Assembly: GCA_051881815.1 (NCBI GenBank)
Contig: JBJEQP010000026.1
Location: forward strand, 1-64,000
DNA length: 64,000 bases
Source of the DNA: UMGS363 sp051881815
GTDB taxonomy: Bacteria; Bacillota; Clostridia; Oscillospirales; Ruminococcaceae
Direction of reading: 5' to 3'
The position numbers were made by a program, and so were the translations under genes. This document shows positions 27,059 through 35,673 of the stretch, piece after piece. Within the stretch, counting starts at the first letter, position 1; each line of letters begins with the position of its first letter. Under the pieces are notes generated by a model. The model did no database searches. It saw nothing but the letters and a program-made list of their open reading frames with translations, and was not told where the DNA came from.

Positions 27059-28117
27059 TTAGTTCTTTATTTCCGATAACTTTTTGATCTCCGCAAGCAC
27101 TTCATCGGGCGAAGGGATAACTCCCCCCGTTCTTCCAAAGAAATGTACAGGCTTTGAGCAGTTTATAGCAAGCTTTACATCCTCGATCATCTGCCCCATC
27201 GACATTTCAACATCGAGCAGAGCCTTTGCACTTCTGCAGGCTTCATTGATCTCGTTCACGGGGAAAGGCCAGAGCGTTATCGGACGGAAAAGTCCTGCTT
27301 TTATCCCCATTGCACGGGCACGGTTCACAGCGGATTTTGCAACTCTTGCAGAGGCGCCGTAAGCAGTAACAACAATGTCCGCATCATCGCAGAAATAGCT
27401 CTCCGCTTCGGTGTGGTTCGCCTTTATCACTTCATAGCGCTCATATCGGCTGCGTATCGAGTTTTCCAGCTCCTCGGGAACAAGGTAAAGCGAATTGATG
27501 ATGTTGTGTTCACGCTTGTTTCCGTGACCATTTGTTGCCCAAGGCTTCGGCGCAAATTCGGTTTTTCTCTCGGGGAAGGTCACAGGCTCCATCATCTGAC
27601 CGAGCAGACCGTCTGCAAGTATCATCACAGGCATACGGAACTCATCAGCCATATCGAACGCAAGCGTTACCTTATCGACCATTTCCTGAACCGAGCAGGG
27701 CGCATAGACGATAAGCTGATAATCGCCGTGGCCGAGCGCCTTTGTAGCCTGCCAGTAGTCCGACTGCGAAGGCTGTATTCCGCCGAGTCCGGGGCCGCCC
27801 CTCTGAACGTTGATTATAACGCATGGAAGATCGGAGCCTGCAATGTAGGAAACGCCCTCCGATTTGAGCGATATTCCGGGCGACGACGAAGAAGTCATTG
27901 CACGAACGCCTGCCGACGCTGCGCCGAGAACCATGTTTATTGCGGCGATCTCCGATTCAGCCTGAAGAAAAACACCGCCGTTTTTCGGCATATATTTTGC
28001 AAGATAAGCAGCGACCTCCGTCTGCGGCGTGATAGGATATCCGAAGAAGCATTTGCAGCCTGCACGGATAGCAGCCTCGGCGAGGGCTTCGTTGCCTTTC
28101 ATAAGATTTCTTTCCAC
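27059..28117 (-). CDS. vorB: 2-oxoacid:ferredoxin oxidoreductase, alpha subunit (VorB-like)
   Basis: A 352-residue alpha subunit, similar to proteins annotated as 3-methyl-2-oxobutanoate dehydrogenase subunit VorB. GYPITPQTEV (about 25-34), TSSSSPGISLKSEG and NVQRGGPGLGG are family motifs. The GTG at 28117 follows AAGGAG at about 11 bp; an ATG at 28102 is an alternative. Together with its neighbours it makes ferredoxin-linked acyl-CoA from branched 2-oxo acids or runs backwards for amino-acid synthesis. Substrate preference is inferred from naming, not seen. Confidence 0.88.
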   Translation of the reverse strand: MERNLMKGNEALAEAAIRAGCKCFFGYPITPQTEVAAYLAKYMPKNGGVFLQAESEIAAINMVLGAASAGVRAMTSSSSPGISLKSEGVSYIAGSDLPCVIINVQRGGPGLGGIQPSQSDYWQATKALGHGDYQLIVYAPCSVQEMVDKVTLAFDMADEFRMPVMILADGLLGQMMEPVTFPERKTEFAPKPWATNGHGNKREHNIINSLYLVPEELENSIRSRYERYEVIKANHTEAESYFCDDADIVVTAYGASARVAKSAVNRARAMGIKAGLFRPITLWPFPVNEINEACRSAKALLDVEMSMGQMIEDVKLAINCSKPVHFFGRTGGVIPSPDEVLAEIKKLSEIKN

Positions 28118-28132
28118 TTTAAGTTCAGCTCC

Positions 28133-28339
28133 TTACTTTTCGACCTTTATCGCACAGTCGGGACACATCGTTGCGCACATCGCACAGCCTATGCAGGCAG
28201 AATCATCAATACAGCGTGCAGGGAAATATCCCTTCTTGTTTCGTGAGTTTTTATCAAGCTCAACAATTTTTTTCGGGCATACGCTTGCGCAAAGACCGCA
28301 GCCCTTGCAGCGTTCCCTGTCAACGGTTATTTTTGGCAT
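28133..28339 (-). CDS. 4Fe-4S ferredoxin subunit of the oxidoreductase
   Basis: A 68-residue ferredoxin with two CxxCxxCxxxCP-type cluster motifs, beginning CKGCGLCASVCP and CIGCAMCATMCP. It should accept electrons inside the Vor complex. The ATG at 28339 follows AAAAGGAG. It lies between the P-loop gene and the alpha subunit. Confidence 0.93.
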   Translation of the reverse strand: MPKITVDRERCKGCGLCASVCPKKIVELDKNSRNKKGYFPARCIDDSACIGCAMCATMCPDCAIKVEK

Positions 28340-28359
28340 AGACTGTTCTCCTTTTACAT

Positions 28360-29022
28360 TTAGGTTTCCCATATTTTTTTTACAAATATTTCGGCGTCAA
28401 AGCGGTTCTTGACCTTTGCACTGCCGCTCGTATCAACCGTGTATTTCAGCGGCAGCCCCGAAAGCCTGCACACCTCGTCGGCATAAGCGGAGCTTTTTTC
28501 GATCGTTTCAAAAGTCGTTTCCTCACCGAGATTCGAGTTGTTCACGACCGATGACATCACAAGTCCCGACGCTGCTTCGATCTCACGCATAAAATCTATC
28601 GCTTCCTGCGCTGTTCCCGTCAGATACCGATACATATTTACAACGTAAATACCCTCAATATCATCGGCATTTTGAGCAAGGAACTCACGGTAGCGTGAAA
28701 GTGCCGAAGCGCCCGAATCATCGCCGCCAACATCAATTATGACTTTGCCCTGTGAATTCATAAATTCCTCAATGTTGAACGAAAGCGCAGGGATATCAAG
28801 GTTTGTGTTCGCATATATCGGCGCTGCAAGGGTTATTCCCTTTTCCGCAAAAAGCTTTGCAAAATCAGCGCTTCTGAAATACGGATTAACTATATCAAGG
28901 TCAACAACGGTTACTTTTTCACCTTCTTTCGCAGCCTTGACTGCAAGATTTGCGGCAAAATTCGTCTTTCCGCTGCCGTAATGACCCGTTATTATCGTGT
29001 ATTTTTTTAATTTCAGGCTCAT
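28360..29022 (-). CDS. P-loop ATPase (MinD/CobQ type) leading the Vor operon
   Basis: A 220-residue P-loop NTPase with ITGHYGSGKTNFAANLA (Walker A, about 11-27) and VDLDIVNPYFRS, as in deviant-Walker ParA/MinD/Mrp-type proteins. The operon places it before the ferredoxin and catalytic subunits. It might act in cluster loading or assembly of the oxidoreductase, or have an unrelated role. It lacks the CxxC of Mrp/Nbp35 Fe-S carriers. Its function is unknown. Confidence 0.75.
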   Translation of the reverse strand: MSLKLKKYTIITGHYGSGKTNFAANLAVKAAKEGEKVTVVDLDIVNPYFRSADFAKLFAEKGITLAAPIYANTNLDIPALSFNIEEFMNSQGKVIIDVGGDDSGASALSRYREFLAQNADDIEGIYVVNMYRYLTGTAQEAIDFMREIEAASGLVMSSVVNNSNLGEETTFETIEKSSAYADEVCRLSGLPLKYTVDTSGSAKVKNRFDAEIFVKKIWET

Positions 29023-29060
29023 TTTGGTTTCTCCAAGTATCACATCTGGTTTTCAAAACT

Positions 29061-29089
29061 ATTATACATCGTTATTTTCGCTTTGTCAA
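29061..29089 (-). promoter_or_regulatory. Promoter of the P-loop-Vor operon
   Basis: TTGACA and TATAAT with a 17-bp spacer on the reverse strand, the best consensus match in the window. Confidence 0.88.
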
Positions 29090-29131
29090 GTATTAAGAGA
29101 AACAATTTTTTGTAACATTACGCAAAATCTC

Positions 29132-29160
29132 TTGTAATTTGCAAAAAAATATTGTATAAT
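29132..29160 (+). promoter_or_regulatory. Promoter of the DUF1836 gene
   Basis: TTGTAA and TATAAT with a 17-bp spacer, 25 bp before the ATG. It diverges from the Vor promoter. Confidence 0.8.
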
Positions 29161-29185
29161 AGATGAAACGAAAGGAGGAGCTTTT

Positions 29186-29773
29186 ATGGCAAATGAAAAC
29201 ATTTCGGAGCTTTCATCGCAGTTCTGGGACAAACAGGAACGTTCCTGCCGTCTTCCTCGCTGGAACGATCTGCCCGATATAGGCCTTTATATGGATCAGG
29301 TGCTTTCCCTTATGAGCAAGTATATCCGCATCTTTTCTCACGGCGAAGCCAACCTTACCCCGTCAATGATAAATAACTATGTCAAGCTCGGCATACTTCC
29401 TCCGCCCGTCAAAAAGAAATATTCAAGGGTGCATATTTCGCATCTGCTGATAATCTGTGCAATGAAAAGCGTCCTACCGATACAGGTCATCGGCGCAATG
29501 ATAGAACATCTGCTCAAATCACGCACCGAGGAGGAGTTGCTCAACTTTTTCAGCGAGCAGTATGAACAGACCTTCCACCAACTTGTCGATATCCTCCACA
29601 GCTCTATCGAAAGTCAGACGGACGATGACAGCGGCTTCGGAAAAATGCTTATAACGACTGCTATCCAGGCAGCGGCAGTTTCAAGCGGAAGCAAGATAAT
29701 CTCCGAAAACGCCCTCGGCGAGATGCAGCATCTCGGCATCCTGAAGCTTCAGAAAATCCAGCCGAACAATTAA
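29186..29773 (+). CDS. DUF1836 protein, MerR-like DNA-binding
   Basis: A 195-residue protein of the DUF1836 family. The segment SMINNYVKLGILPPPVKKKY (about 71-90) is a winged-helix-like stretch found in this family and resembles MerR DNA-binding domains. No effector is visible. It is divergent from the Vor operon, and the two promoters are only about 40 bp apart, so it might control that operon or itself. Good ribosome binding site (AAAGGAGGAG). Confidence 0.8.
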   Translation: MANENISELSSQFWDKQERSCRLPRWNDLPDIGLYMDQVLSLMSKYIRIFSHGEANLTPSMINNYVKLGILPPPVKKKYSRVHISHLLIICAMKSVLPIQVIGAMIEHLLKSRTEEELLNFFSEQYEQTFHQLVDILHSSIESQTDDDSGFGKMLITTAIQAAAVSSGSKIISENALGEMQHLGILKLQKIQPNN

Positions 29774-29784
29774 GATAAAAACTA

Positions 29785-29813
29785 TTGAAAAACGGAAGGA
29801 TTTAGTGTATAAT
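29785..29813 (+). promoter_or_regulatory. Promoter of the DUF1015 gene
   Basis: TTGAAA and TATAAT with a 17-bp spacer, 34 bp before the ATG and right after the DUF1836 stop codon. Confidence 0.8.
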
Positions 29814-29847
29814 TGATCTGATAAATTTCTTATAAGGAGATATAATT

Positions 29848-31104
29848 ATGAGCAACGCTTTTAAGGCTGCGGATATCCTTCTTCCGCATAATATTGAAAT
29901 GGAAAAATGGTCGGTAGTTGCCTGCGACCAGTACACCTCCGAACCCGAATACTGGGAAAAGACAGAGCAGATCGTCGGTGACGCTCCCTCGACTCTCCGA
30001 CTTATCCTCCCCGAAGTATATCTCGAAAGCGAGGGCGTTGACAGCCGAATTGCAGATATACATAAGAATATGGATAAATACATCGCTGACGGTATTTTTG
30101 ACGAGTATAAAAACGCTATGATCTACGTTGAGCGCACAACAGCCGACGGAGTAAGAGCAGGGATCGTCGGTGCTGTCGACCTTGAAGAATATGACTACCG
30201 CAAGGGCAGCAAGTCCTCCGTCCGTGCGACCGAAGCAACCGTTGTTGAACGTATTCCGCCGAGAATAAAGGTAAGGAACGGCGCTCCGCTTGAGCTTCCT
30301 CATATTATGATACTCATTGACGACGCAAAGCGCACAGTTATCGAAAAGCTTTCCGAAAAGAAAGATCAGCTCAAAAAGGTATATGATTTTGAGCTTATGC
30401 AGGGCGGCGGCCATATCGCAGGCTATCTACTCGGTGAAGATGATATAAATGCAGTTATATCCGCACTTGACGCACTCGGAAACGCAGACGAATTCAACGC
30501 AAAATACGGACTTGAAAACGAACCCGTTATGCTTTACGCAATGGGCGACGGAAACCACTCACTCGCTACCGCAAAGGAATATTACGAGCAGCTCAAGCGT
30601 GAAAACCCCGACAAGGATATGTCGGCTCATCCTGCACGTTACGCACTTGCAGAGATCGTAAACCTTCACAGCAACGCACTCCGCTTTGAAGCTATCCACC
30701 GTATAGTAACGGGTGTTGACGTTGACAAGCTTCTCTCCGCACTCAAAGCCGCTCTCGGCACATCCGAAAACGGCAGCGGTCAGTCATTCGTTGTCGTAAA
30801 CGGCAGCAAGGACGAAACGCTTTATATCGGCAAGCCAACTTCAAACCTCACCGTAGGCAGCCTCCAGCAGTTCCTTGACGCTTATGTTAAGGAAAACGGC
30901 GGAAAGATCGACTATATCCACGGCGAGGACGTTATCCGCAGACTTGCCACAGCCGATGACGCAGTAGGCTTTCTCCTCCCCGATATGGGCAAGGAAGAGC
31001 TTTTCCCGACCGTTATCAAGGACGGCGCACTTCCGAGAAAGACTTTCTCTATGGGTCATGCGCAGGATAAGCGCTTCTACACAGAGGCACGCAGCATTAA
31101 GTAA
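29848..31104 (+). CDS. DUF1015 family protein
   Basis: A 418-residue protein of the DUF1015 family, recognised by the opening ADILLPHNIEMEKWSVVACD, by YAMGDGNHSLATAKEYY (about 229-245) and by VNLHSNALRFEAIHRIV. The family is widespread in Clostridia; its catalytic role is not established. The His/Asp-rich motif suggests a metal- or nucleotide-dependent enzyme. The stop codon lies within the first repeat of element D1. Confidence 0.85.
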   Translation: MSNAFKAADILLPHNIEMEKWSVVACDQYTSEPEYWEKTEQIVGDAPSTLRLILPEVYLESEGVDSRIADIHKNMDKYIADGIFDEYKNAMIYVERTTADGVRAGIVGAVDLEEYDYRKGSKSSVRATEATVVERIPPRIKVRNGAPLELPHIMILIDDAKRTVIEKLSEKKDQLKKVYDFELMQGGGHIAGYLLGEDDINAVISALDALGNADEFNAKYGLENEPVMLYAMGDGNHSLATAKEYYEQLKRENPDKDMSAHPARYALAEIVNLHSNALRFEAIHRIVTGVDVDKLLSALKAALGTSENGSGQSFVVVNGSKDETLYIGKPTSNLTVGSLQQFLDAYVKENGGKIDYIHGEDVIRRLATADDAVGFLLPDMGKEELFPTVIKDGALPRKTFSMGHAQDKRFYTEARSIK

Positions 31105-31262
31105 TGCGTAATGCGTAATGCGTAATTAAGCTTCGCAAATCTGATAGAAAAAATAAACGGTACAATCACTCCAAAATTTCGTGGTTGTACCGTTTTTTAT
31201 TATAATTTGTAATGTAAATTCACAGCACGCAATAATTACGCATTACGAATTACGCATTAATT
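31105..31262 (+). repeat. GCGTAAT-flanked element D, copy 1, with terminator
   Basis: About 158 bp filling the whole gap between the convergent DUF1015 and tsaB genes. The left edge has tandem GCGTAAT units and the right edge the inverse (ATTACGC). The middle has AACGGTACAATCAC pairing with GTGGTTGTACCGTT and a T run (31154-31198), a likely two-way terminator. A related element on the opposite strand fills 40988-41279. Confidence 0.85.
31154..31198. terminator. Terminator inside element D1
   Basis: Hairpin AAACGGTACAATCAC and GTGGTTGTACCGTTT, with A/T runs on both sides, suited to ending both DUF1015 and tsaB transcripts. Confidence 0.75.
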
Positions 31263-31952
31263 TCACGCTCTTTTTTCCTCAAGGTCTTTTTCAGCCTTTG
31301 TCTGCTGGAGATATTCGGCATTAAGCGTATCACCCGTGCCGAACTGCTTTTCATAAGAAGCATAGCAAAGGCTGGACGCAAGCTGCAGGCGAAGATGCGG
31401 CGGTGCGAGCATTACATTTTCCGTTTCGGTAAAATTGTTGTTTTTGTACAGCTCCTCGGCTGCATCGCCGACAAGCACGATATCACCGTGATAACCCTTG
31501 ATGCGTGAAACAATGTCGCTTTCGGAGAGTATCGTATCATCGAAAATGCGTGTGATAACGTCCTTATACGATGTAAAAAATGCTGTGTACATAAGATCGG
31601 CACGGGCTTTCATCACCGTACAGATAACTCCCCTGTAACCGCGCATATTATATGCAAGCGATTCAAGAGTCGAAACCCCGACGCACTTTTTATTCAGCGC
31701 AAAGCTCATCGCTTTGACCGCCGATACACCTATTCTCAATCCTGTATATGAGCCGGGACCGTTTGAAACAGCCATTGCGTCAACGTCGTTAAGTCCGATG
31801 CCTGCATTGCGCAGGACCTCGGTGCAGATCGGCATAATGACCTGCGAATGGGTAAGGCGTGTTAAGACAGAAGTTTGTGCAAGAACGGCATTTTCGCTGC
31901 ATACTGCAACGGAAGCAGTTTTTCCCGATGTATCAATTCCCAAAATGATCAA
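31263..31952 (-). CDS. tsaB: tRNA threonylcarbamoyladenosine protein TsaB
   Basis: A 229-residue ASKHA-fold protein of the t6A tRNA modification complex with TsaD and TsaE. The opening ILGIDTSGKTASVAV and the segment SNGPGSYTGLRIG are typical. The TTG at 31952 has AAAGGGG 9 bp upstream, whereas the ATG at 31961 directly abuts it. It overlaps tsaE by about 20 bp, showing translational coupling. Confidence 0.92.
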   Translation of the reverse strand: MIILGIDTSGKTASVAVCSENAVLAQTSVLTRLTHSQVIMPICTEVLRNAGIGLNDVDAMAVSNGPGSYTGLRIGVSAVKAMSFALNKKCVGVSTLESLAYNMRGYRGVICTVMKARADLMYTAFFTSYKDVITRIFDDTILSESDIVSRIKGYHGDIVLVGDAAEELYKNNNFTETENVMLAPPHLRLQLASSLCYASYEKQFGTGDTLNAEYLQQTKAEKDLEEKRA

Positions 31953-32376
31953 AACGCTCATCCCCTTTGACTTCAATTCGGCGTTCTTCCTCGCCGATAT
32001 TCTCGATCGTAACGGTAATAATGTTTTTGGGCAGACAGTCGGCAATATTCTCCGACCACTCCACCGCGATCACACAGTCATCCGAAAGATAGTCATAAAA
32101 TCCCGTCGTTTCCAGCGCCTCTTCATTCATTATTCGATACATATCAAAATGATAAAGAGTAAGCGCCTTTCCTCTGTATTCATTCACAAGAGCAAAGGTC
32201 GGTGATGATACCTCGTCGGGAAGTCCCATTCCTATGGCAAGTCCGCGCGTAAAGGTGGTTTTTCCTGCGCCGAGCCCACCCTTATATGCGATGATATCGC
32301 CGCCTTTGAGCATTGCTCCGATCTTCTCGGCAAAGGCGATAGTTTCCTCTGCCGAAGCGGTTGTAACTGTAATCAT
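31933..32376 (-). CDS. tsaE: tRNA threonylcarbamoyladenosine ATPase TsaE
   Basis: A 147-residue P-loop ATPase needed for the t6A modification at A37 of ANN-decoding tRNAs. Walker A is in YKGGLGAGKTTFTRGLA, and VSSPTFALVNEY and HFDMYR follow as usual. The ATG at 32376 has TTTGGAGC upstream. The order GNAT-tsaE-tsaB is probably one transcript. Confidence 0.94.
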   Translation of the reverse strand: MITVTTASAEETIAFAEKIGAMLKGGDIIAYKGGLGAGKTTFTRGLAIGMGLPDEVSSPTFALVNEYRGKALTLYHFDMYRIMNEEALETTGFYDYLSDDCVIAVEWSENIADCLPKNIITVTIENIGEEERRIEVKGDERFDHFGN

Positions 32377-32397
32377 TATAAAAGTTTGCTCCAAAAA

Positions 32398-33201
32398 TCA
32401 AGTAATGACGTTCACGATATGGAAGCTTTCACAGAAAAAGCTGATATTGTCATCCTCCAGCGAACGGATCCTGTAACGTTTATCCTGCGAGTAGCCGAGC
32501 GACTGCGTGTTCACGATATCGAAAGCGGTGAGCGGTGTAGTCACGCCCTTGCAGCCAATCTGGAACTCGCTAACGTTGAGGAAGTCGATCTCCGCCTTGA
32601 ATTTGACGGGATCATCGGAATAGAAGGTCATAAACAGGCTGGGAACAAGCTGTCCGTCCGTTCCGAGCGTTTCGGAGTATTTGAATTCGCCGAAAGCGTC
32701 AAAATTATACCAATAAAAGTCGCTGCAGATATCGGTGATCTGCTCGATGCCGTAGATCTCACGGAAGCCCTTGCGCAGCTTGCAGGGATCCTCGGGGAAG
32801 ACCATACATTTTCTCATACCGAGGTTATAATCCTCAAAGCCCTGCTTTTTGTACCAGTGGCGAAGGCTGTCCTCGCAGAAAAGCTGCACGTTCATCTGAT
32901 AGTTACCCGACTGGCAGTGATAAACAAGGCGTTTTACGATCTCCTCGCCTATTCCCCTGCGGCGGTAATCGGGTCGGACGCAGATACCGCTCATTACAGC
33001 GGCAGTCAGACCGTCCGAAGCCACTCTGCCAAGTCCGACAAGCGTATATCCGTCATAGGCATAGACCGAATAAAAGCTGTTTTTGGCAGCCTTTTCGATC
33101 TCCTCATCCGTATAGCCGGGGAGGTTATACCAGTTCAGTTTTTTGTACAGGTCGATCTGATCTTCATATTTTCTTGTTTCGGAAAAATAATCTATTGCCA
33201 T
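32398..33201 (-). CDS. GNAT acetyltransferase with C-terminal extension
   Basis: A 268-residue protein. The N-terminal half (about 1-145) is a GNAT domain with the acetyl-CoA loop VRPDYRRRGIGEEIVKRL. The C-terminal half (about 150-268) is not a domain I can name. The ATG at 33201 follows GGGAGAG. The promoter lies at 33397-33426, so the leader is about 190 nt and contains a family C element. The substrate is unknown. Confidence 0.82.
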   Translation of the reverse strand: MAIDYFSETRKYEDQIDLYKKLNWYNLPGYTDEEIEKAAKNSFYSVYAYDGYTLVGLGRVASDGLTAAVMSGICVRPDYRRRGIGEEIVKRLVYHCQSGNYQMNVQLFCEDSLRHWYKKQGFEDYNLGMRKCMVFPEDPCKLRKGFREIYGIEQITDICSDFYWYNFDAFGEFKYSETLGTDGQLVPSLFMTFYSDDPVKFKAEIDFLNVSEFQIGCKGVTTPLTAFDIVNTQSLGYSQDKRYRIRSLEDDNISFFCESFHIVNVIT

Positions 33202-33244
33202 ATAGAGCTCTCCCGCTTCTTCCAAAAAGAGAATAAAAATTTTG

Positions 33245-33306
33245 TCTGTAGCAATCCACAAAAATATCCTGACAAGTTCGGCGGTATATTTCAATGTCTT
33301 GCTATA
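33245..33306 (-). repeat. Family C hairpin element, short copy 2
   Basis: On the reverse strand it reads TATAGCAAGACATTGAAATA, then CCGCCGAACTTGTCAGGATA and TTTTTGTGGATTGCTA. This is the same order and sequence as both ends of C1 at 1541-1702 with the middle (about 100 bp) missing. It sits in the leader of the GNAT-tsaE-tsaB transcript. Confidence 0.8.
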
Positions 33307-33396
33307 AACGCACAAATACTGCGCAATACAAAATAATGTTGATTTTTTGTTAGATTTGCACAATATTTGAGATAACAATTCAAACTCATTAGTTAT

Positions 33397-33426
33397 ATTA
33401 TAACAGCTTTGTACCTGCGTTGTCAA
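33397..33426 (-). promoter_or_regulatory. Promoter of GNAT-tsaE-tsaB
   Basis: TTGACA and TATAAT with an 18-bp spacer on the reverse strand, overlapping the 3' end of thrB. Confidence 0.75.
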
Positions 33427-34285
33427 TATGTAATTCGTGAACTTTCCAATTTTTTAGTCCTAATTTTTCGAGAGCAAATTTCATCTTTCCGCAGAAAAAC
33501 TCATTATCCGCATCGACGATAGCCATAAGCGAAGGACCTGCGCCGCTCAGGTACGCCGCATAAGCGCCAAGACTGTATGCGGTCTCAAAAACATCCTGAC
33601 CGTGAGGGATAAGATCCATTCGATACGGCTGGTGAAGCTTATCGTTCACAGCAGTGCGGAGATTCTGATACTTGCCCGTAAGGAGCGAAGCCGAAAAAAG
33701 CGCAGCACGGGAAAGATTGAAAACAGCGTCCTTATGACTTATCTCTTTGGGCAGACAGGCACGGGCTTCCTCCGTTTTCAGCTCAAAATCGGGTATAACT
33801 ACCACAAATTTAAGCGTTGTGAAGACCTCCTGCTTTACCCAGTGAACTTCCCTTCCGTCAAAAACGGCTGTAACGATGCCGCCGAGGAGCGCAGGTGCCG
33901 TATTATCGGGGTGTCCTTCGATCTGCGCCGAAAGGTTGACAAGATCATCCAGCCCGAGCGGATTTCCCATAAGCGTATTTGCGCCGAAAAGTCCTGCGAT
34001 TATGCAGGCGGAAGAGCTTCCGAGACCTCTCGCCATAGGGATATTGTTGATCTGTTCGATCGTAAGACCCTTGAACGGCTTGCCGCATATCTCAAAAAGC
34101 GTTTTTGCCGATTCATAGATAAGGTTGTTCTCGCCCTCGGGCACGGGAGTCCCGTCAAGGCTCTTTATGAAGACGCCGTCCGCTTCCTCCATATTTACAT
34201 AATTATAGTATGTCAGCGCCAGTCCGAGCGCATCAAAGCCTGCGCCGAGGTTTGCACTCGTTGCGGGTACTTGTATCTTGATCAT
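33398..34285 (-). CDS. thrB: Homoserine kinase
   Basis: A 295-residue GHMP-family kinase that phosphorylates homoserine on the way to threonine. It has PATSANLGAGFDALGLAL near the N-terminus, the ATP-binding PMARGLGSSSACIIAGL (about 88-104) and a late GAGPSL motif. The ATG at 34285 has AAAAGGA and GAGG upstream. It is the last gene of ACT-hom-thrB. Confidence 0.96.
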   Translation of the reverse strand: MIKIQVPATSANLGAGFDALGLALTYYNYVNMEEADGVFIKSLDGTPVPEGENNLIYESAKTLFEICGKPFKGLTIEQINNIPMARGLGSSSACIIAGLFGANTLMGNPLGLDDLVNLSAQIEGHPDNTAPALLGGIVTAVFDGREVHWVKQEVFTTLKFVVVIPDFELKTEEARACLPKEISHKDAVFNLSRAALFSASLLTGKYQNLRTAVNDKLHQPYRMDLIPHGQDVFETAYSLGAYAAYLSGAGPSLMAIVDADNEFFCGKMKFALEKLGLKNWKVHELHIDNAGTKLL

Positions 34286-34336
34286 TTTCCTCAATTCCTT
34301 TTCAAAAGATTATTTTGTCGTTCAAGGACATAAAAC

Positions 34337-34357
34337 GGGCGGATATGGAATCCGCCC
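34337..34357. repeat. Short palindrome between hom and thrB
   Basis: GGGCGGAT and ATCCGCCC with a 5-nt loop. It looks like the short GGGCGGAT palindromic repeats found scattered in various bacteria. It could weaken read-through from hom into thrB. Confidence 0.5.
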
Positions 34358-34382
34358 CTACGCATTTTTATATTATGTTATT

Positions 34383-35615
34383 TCAGCTTTCGAGGTTGAG
34401 AACTCTGATCGTTCCGAGAACCTTTCCTCCAAGCTTTGAAAGCTTTTCATCGAAGTCCTTTTCCTTTACCTCGGGAGTGATGAATGCGATCTCATCGGCA
34501 GGACAGCCTTCTCTTGAAAGGAACTCAACATCGCCGAATACTTCCTTTGCCTTATCTGCGGAAACGCCCTGAACACGAACATAGAACGGAAGAACATCTT
34601 CCTTGTAATCAGCGATAAAGCTGTTGTCCGGACTGTCTTCCCAGACCTGTGAAATCGAAGTGCCGTTCATCTTTGCAGCGTCAATAAGGTCGGCAACGAT
34701 AGCGCTCGCTGTCGGGAACTTTCCTGCGCCTCTGCCGTAGAACATGACCTGATCTATTGCGTCGCCGTAAACCATGATGCCGTTGAAAACATCGCTTACG
34801 CTTGAAAGCTGGTTTGCGCCGCATACGAATGCAGGGCGAACGATAGGAAGTATCTTTCCGTCAGCTGTTCTCTTCACGGAGCCGATGAGCTTGACCGAGC
34901 CGCCCCAGCTTGCAGCATACTTTGCGTCCTCTGCTGTGATGCTTGAGATGCCCTCGCAGTGTACCCAGTCGGGATAAACGTGCTTGCCGAAAACAAGTGA
35001 GGAAAGAATGCATATCTTGCGGCAGGCATCGTGACCCTCAACATCGGCGGTAGGATCCTTTTCTGCGTAGCCGAGCTTCTGCGCCGTGGAAAGAGCCTCT
35101 TCAAAAGGCATATTCTCGTTTATCATCTTTGTGAGGATGAAGTTTGTTGTTCCGTTAAGTATGCCTGCAACGGCTGTGATGTCGTTTGCCGCAAGGCACT
35201 GGTGAAGGGGACGGATTATCGGGATCGCACCGCCTGTCGAAGCTTCAAAGAGGAAGTTGCAGTTATGCTCCTTCGCTGTTTTAAGAAGCTCTGCGCCCTT
35301 CTTTGCGACAAGCTCCTTATTGGAGGAAACAACGCTCTTGCCCCTTTCAAGGCAGCTCTTCACGAAATCGAATGCAGGATTTACGCCGCCCATAACCTCG
35401 GCAACGAGAGTTACTTCGCTGTCGTTGAGAATGTCGTTGATATCCTTTGTGAATTTTGATTCAAACGGGCTTCCCGGGAAATCTCTGATATCGAGGATAT
35501 ACTTGATATCAAGATCCTTGCCTGCTTTTTCAACGATCTTGTTCTTGTTTTTGTAGAAAAGTTCAACTGTACCTGAACCAACTACGCCGAAACCTAAAAC
35601 TGCTATCTTTGCCAT
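34383..35615 (-). CDS. hom: Homoserine dehydrogenase
   Basis: A 410-residue enzyme that reduces aspartate semialdehyde to homoserine. NAD(P) site VLGFGVVGSGT (about 5-15), VVSSNKELVAKKG (about 95-107) and GTTNFILTKM, GYAEKDPTADVEG (about 180-192) with catalytic residues, and a C-terminal ACT domain (about 335-410) for threonine feedback. The ATG follows AAGGAG. Confidence 0.96.
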   Translation of the reverse strand: MAKIAVLGFGVVGSGTVELFYKNKNKIVEKAGKDLDIKYILDIRDFPGSPFESKFTKDINDILNDSEVTLVAEVMGGVNPAFDFVKSCLERGKSVVSSNKELVAKKGAELLKTAKEHNCNFLFEASTGGAIPIIRPLHQCLAANDITAVAGILNGTTNFILTKMINENMPFEEALSTAQKLGYAEKDPTADVEGHDACRKICILSSLVFGKHVYPDWVHCEGISSITAEDAKYAASWGGSVKLIGSVKRTADGKILPIVRPAFVCGANQLSSVSDVFNGIMVYGDAIDQVMFYGRGAGKFPTASAIVADLIDAAKMNGTSISQVWEDSPDNSFIADYKEDVLPFYVRVQGVSADKAKEVFGDVEFLSREGCPADEIAFITPEVKEKDFDEKLSKLGGKVLGTIRVLNLES

Positions 35616-35673
35616 AAACTCTACTCCTTAATCTATATTACCCTTAATAATTACCGAATGTATAAACTCACTT

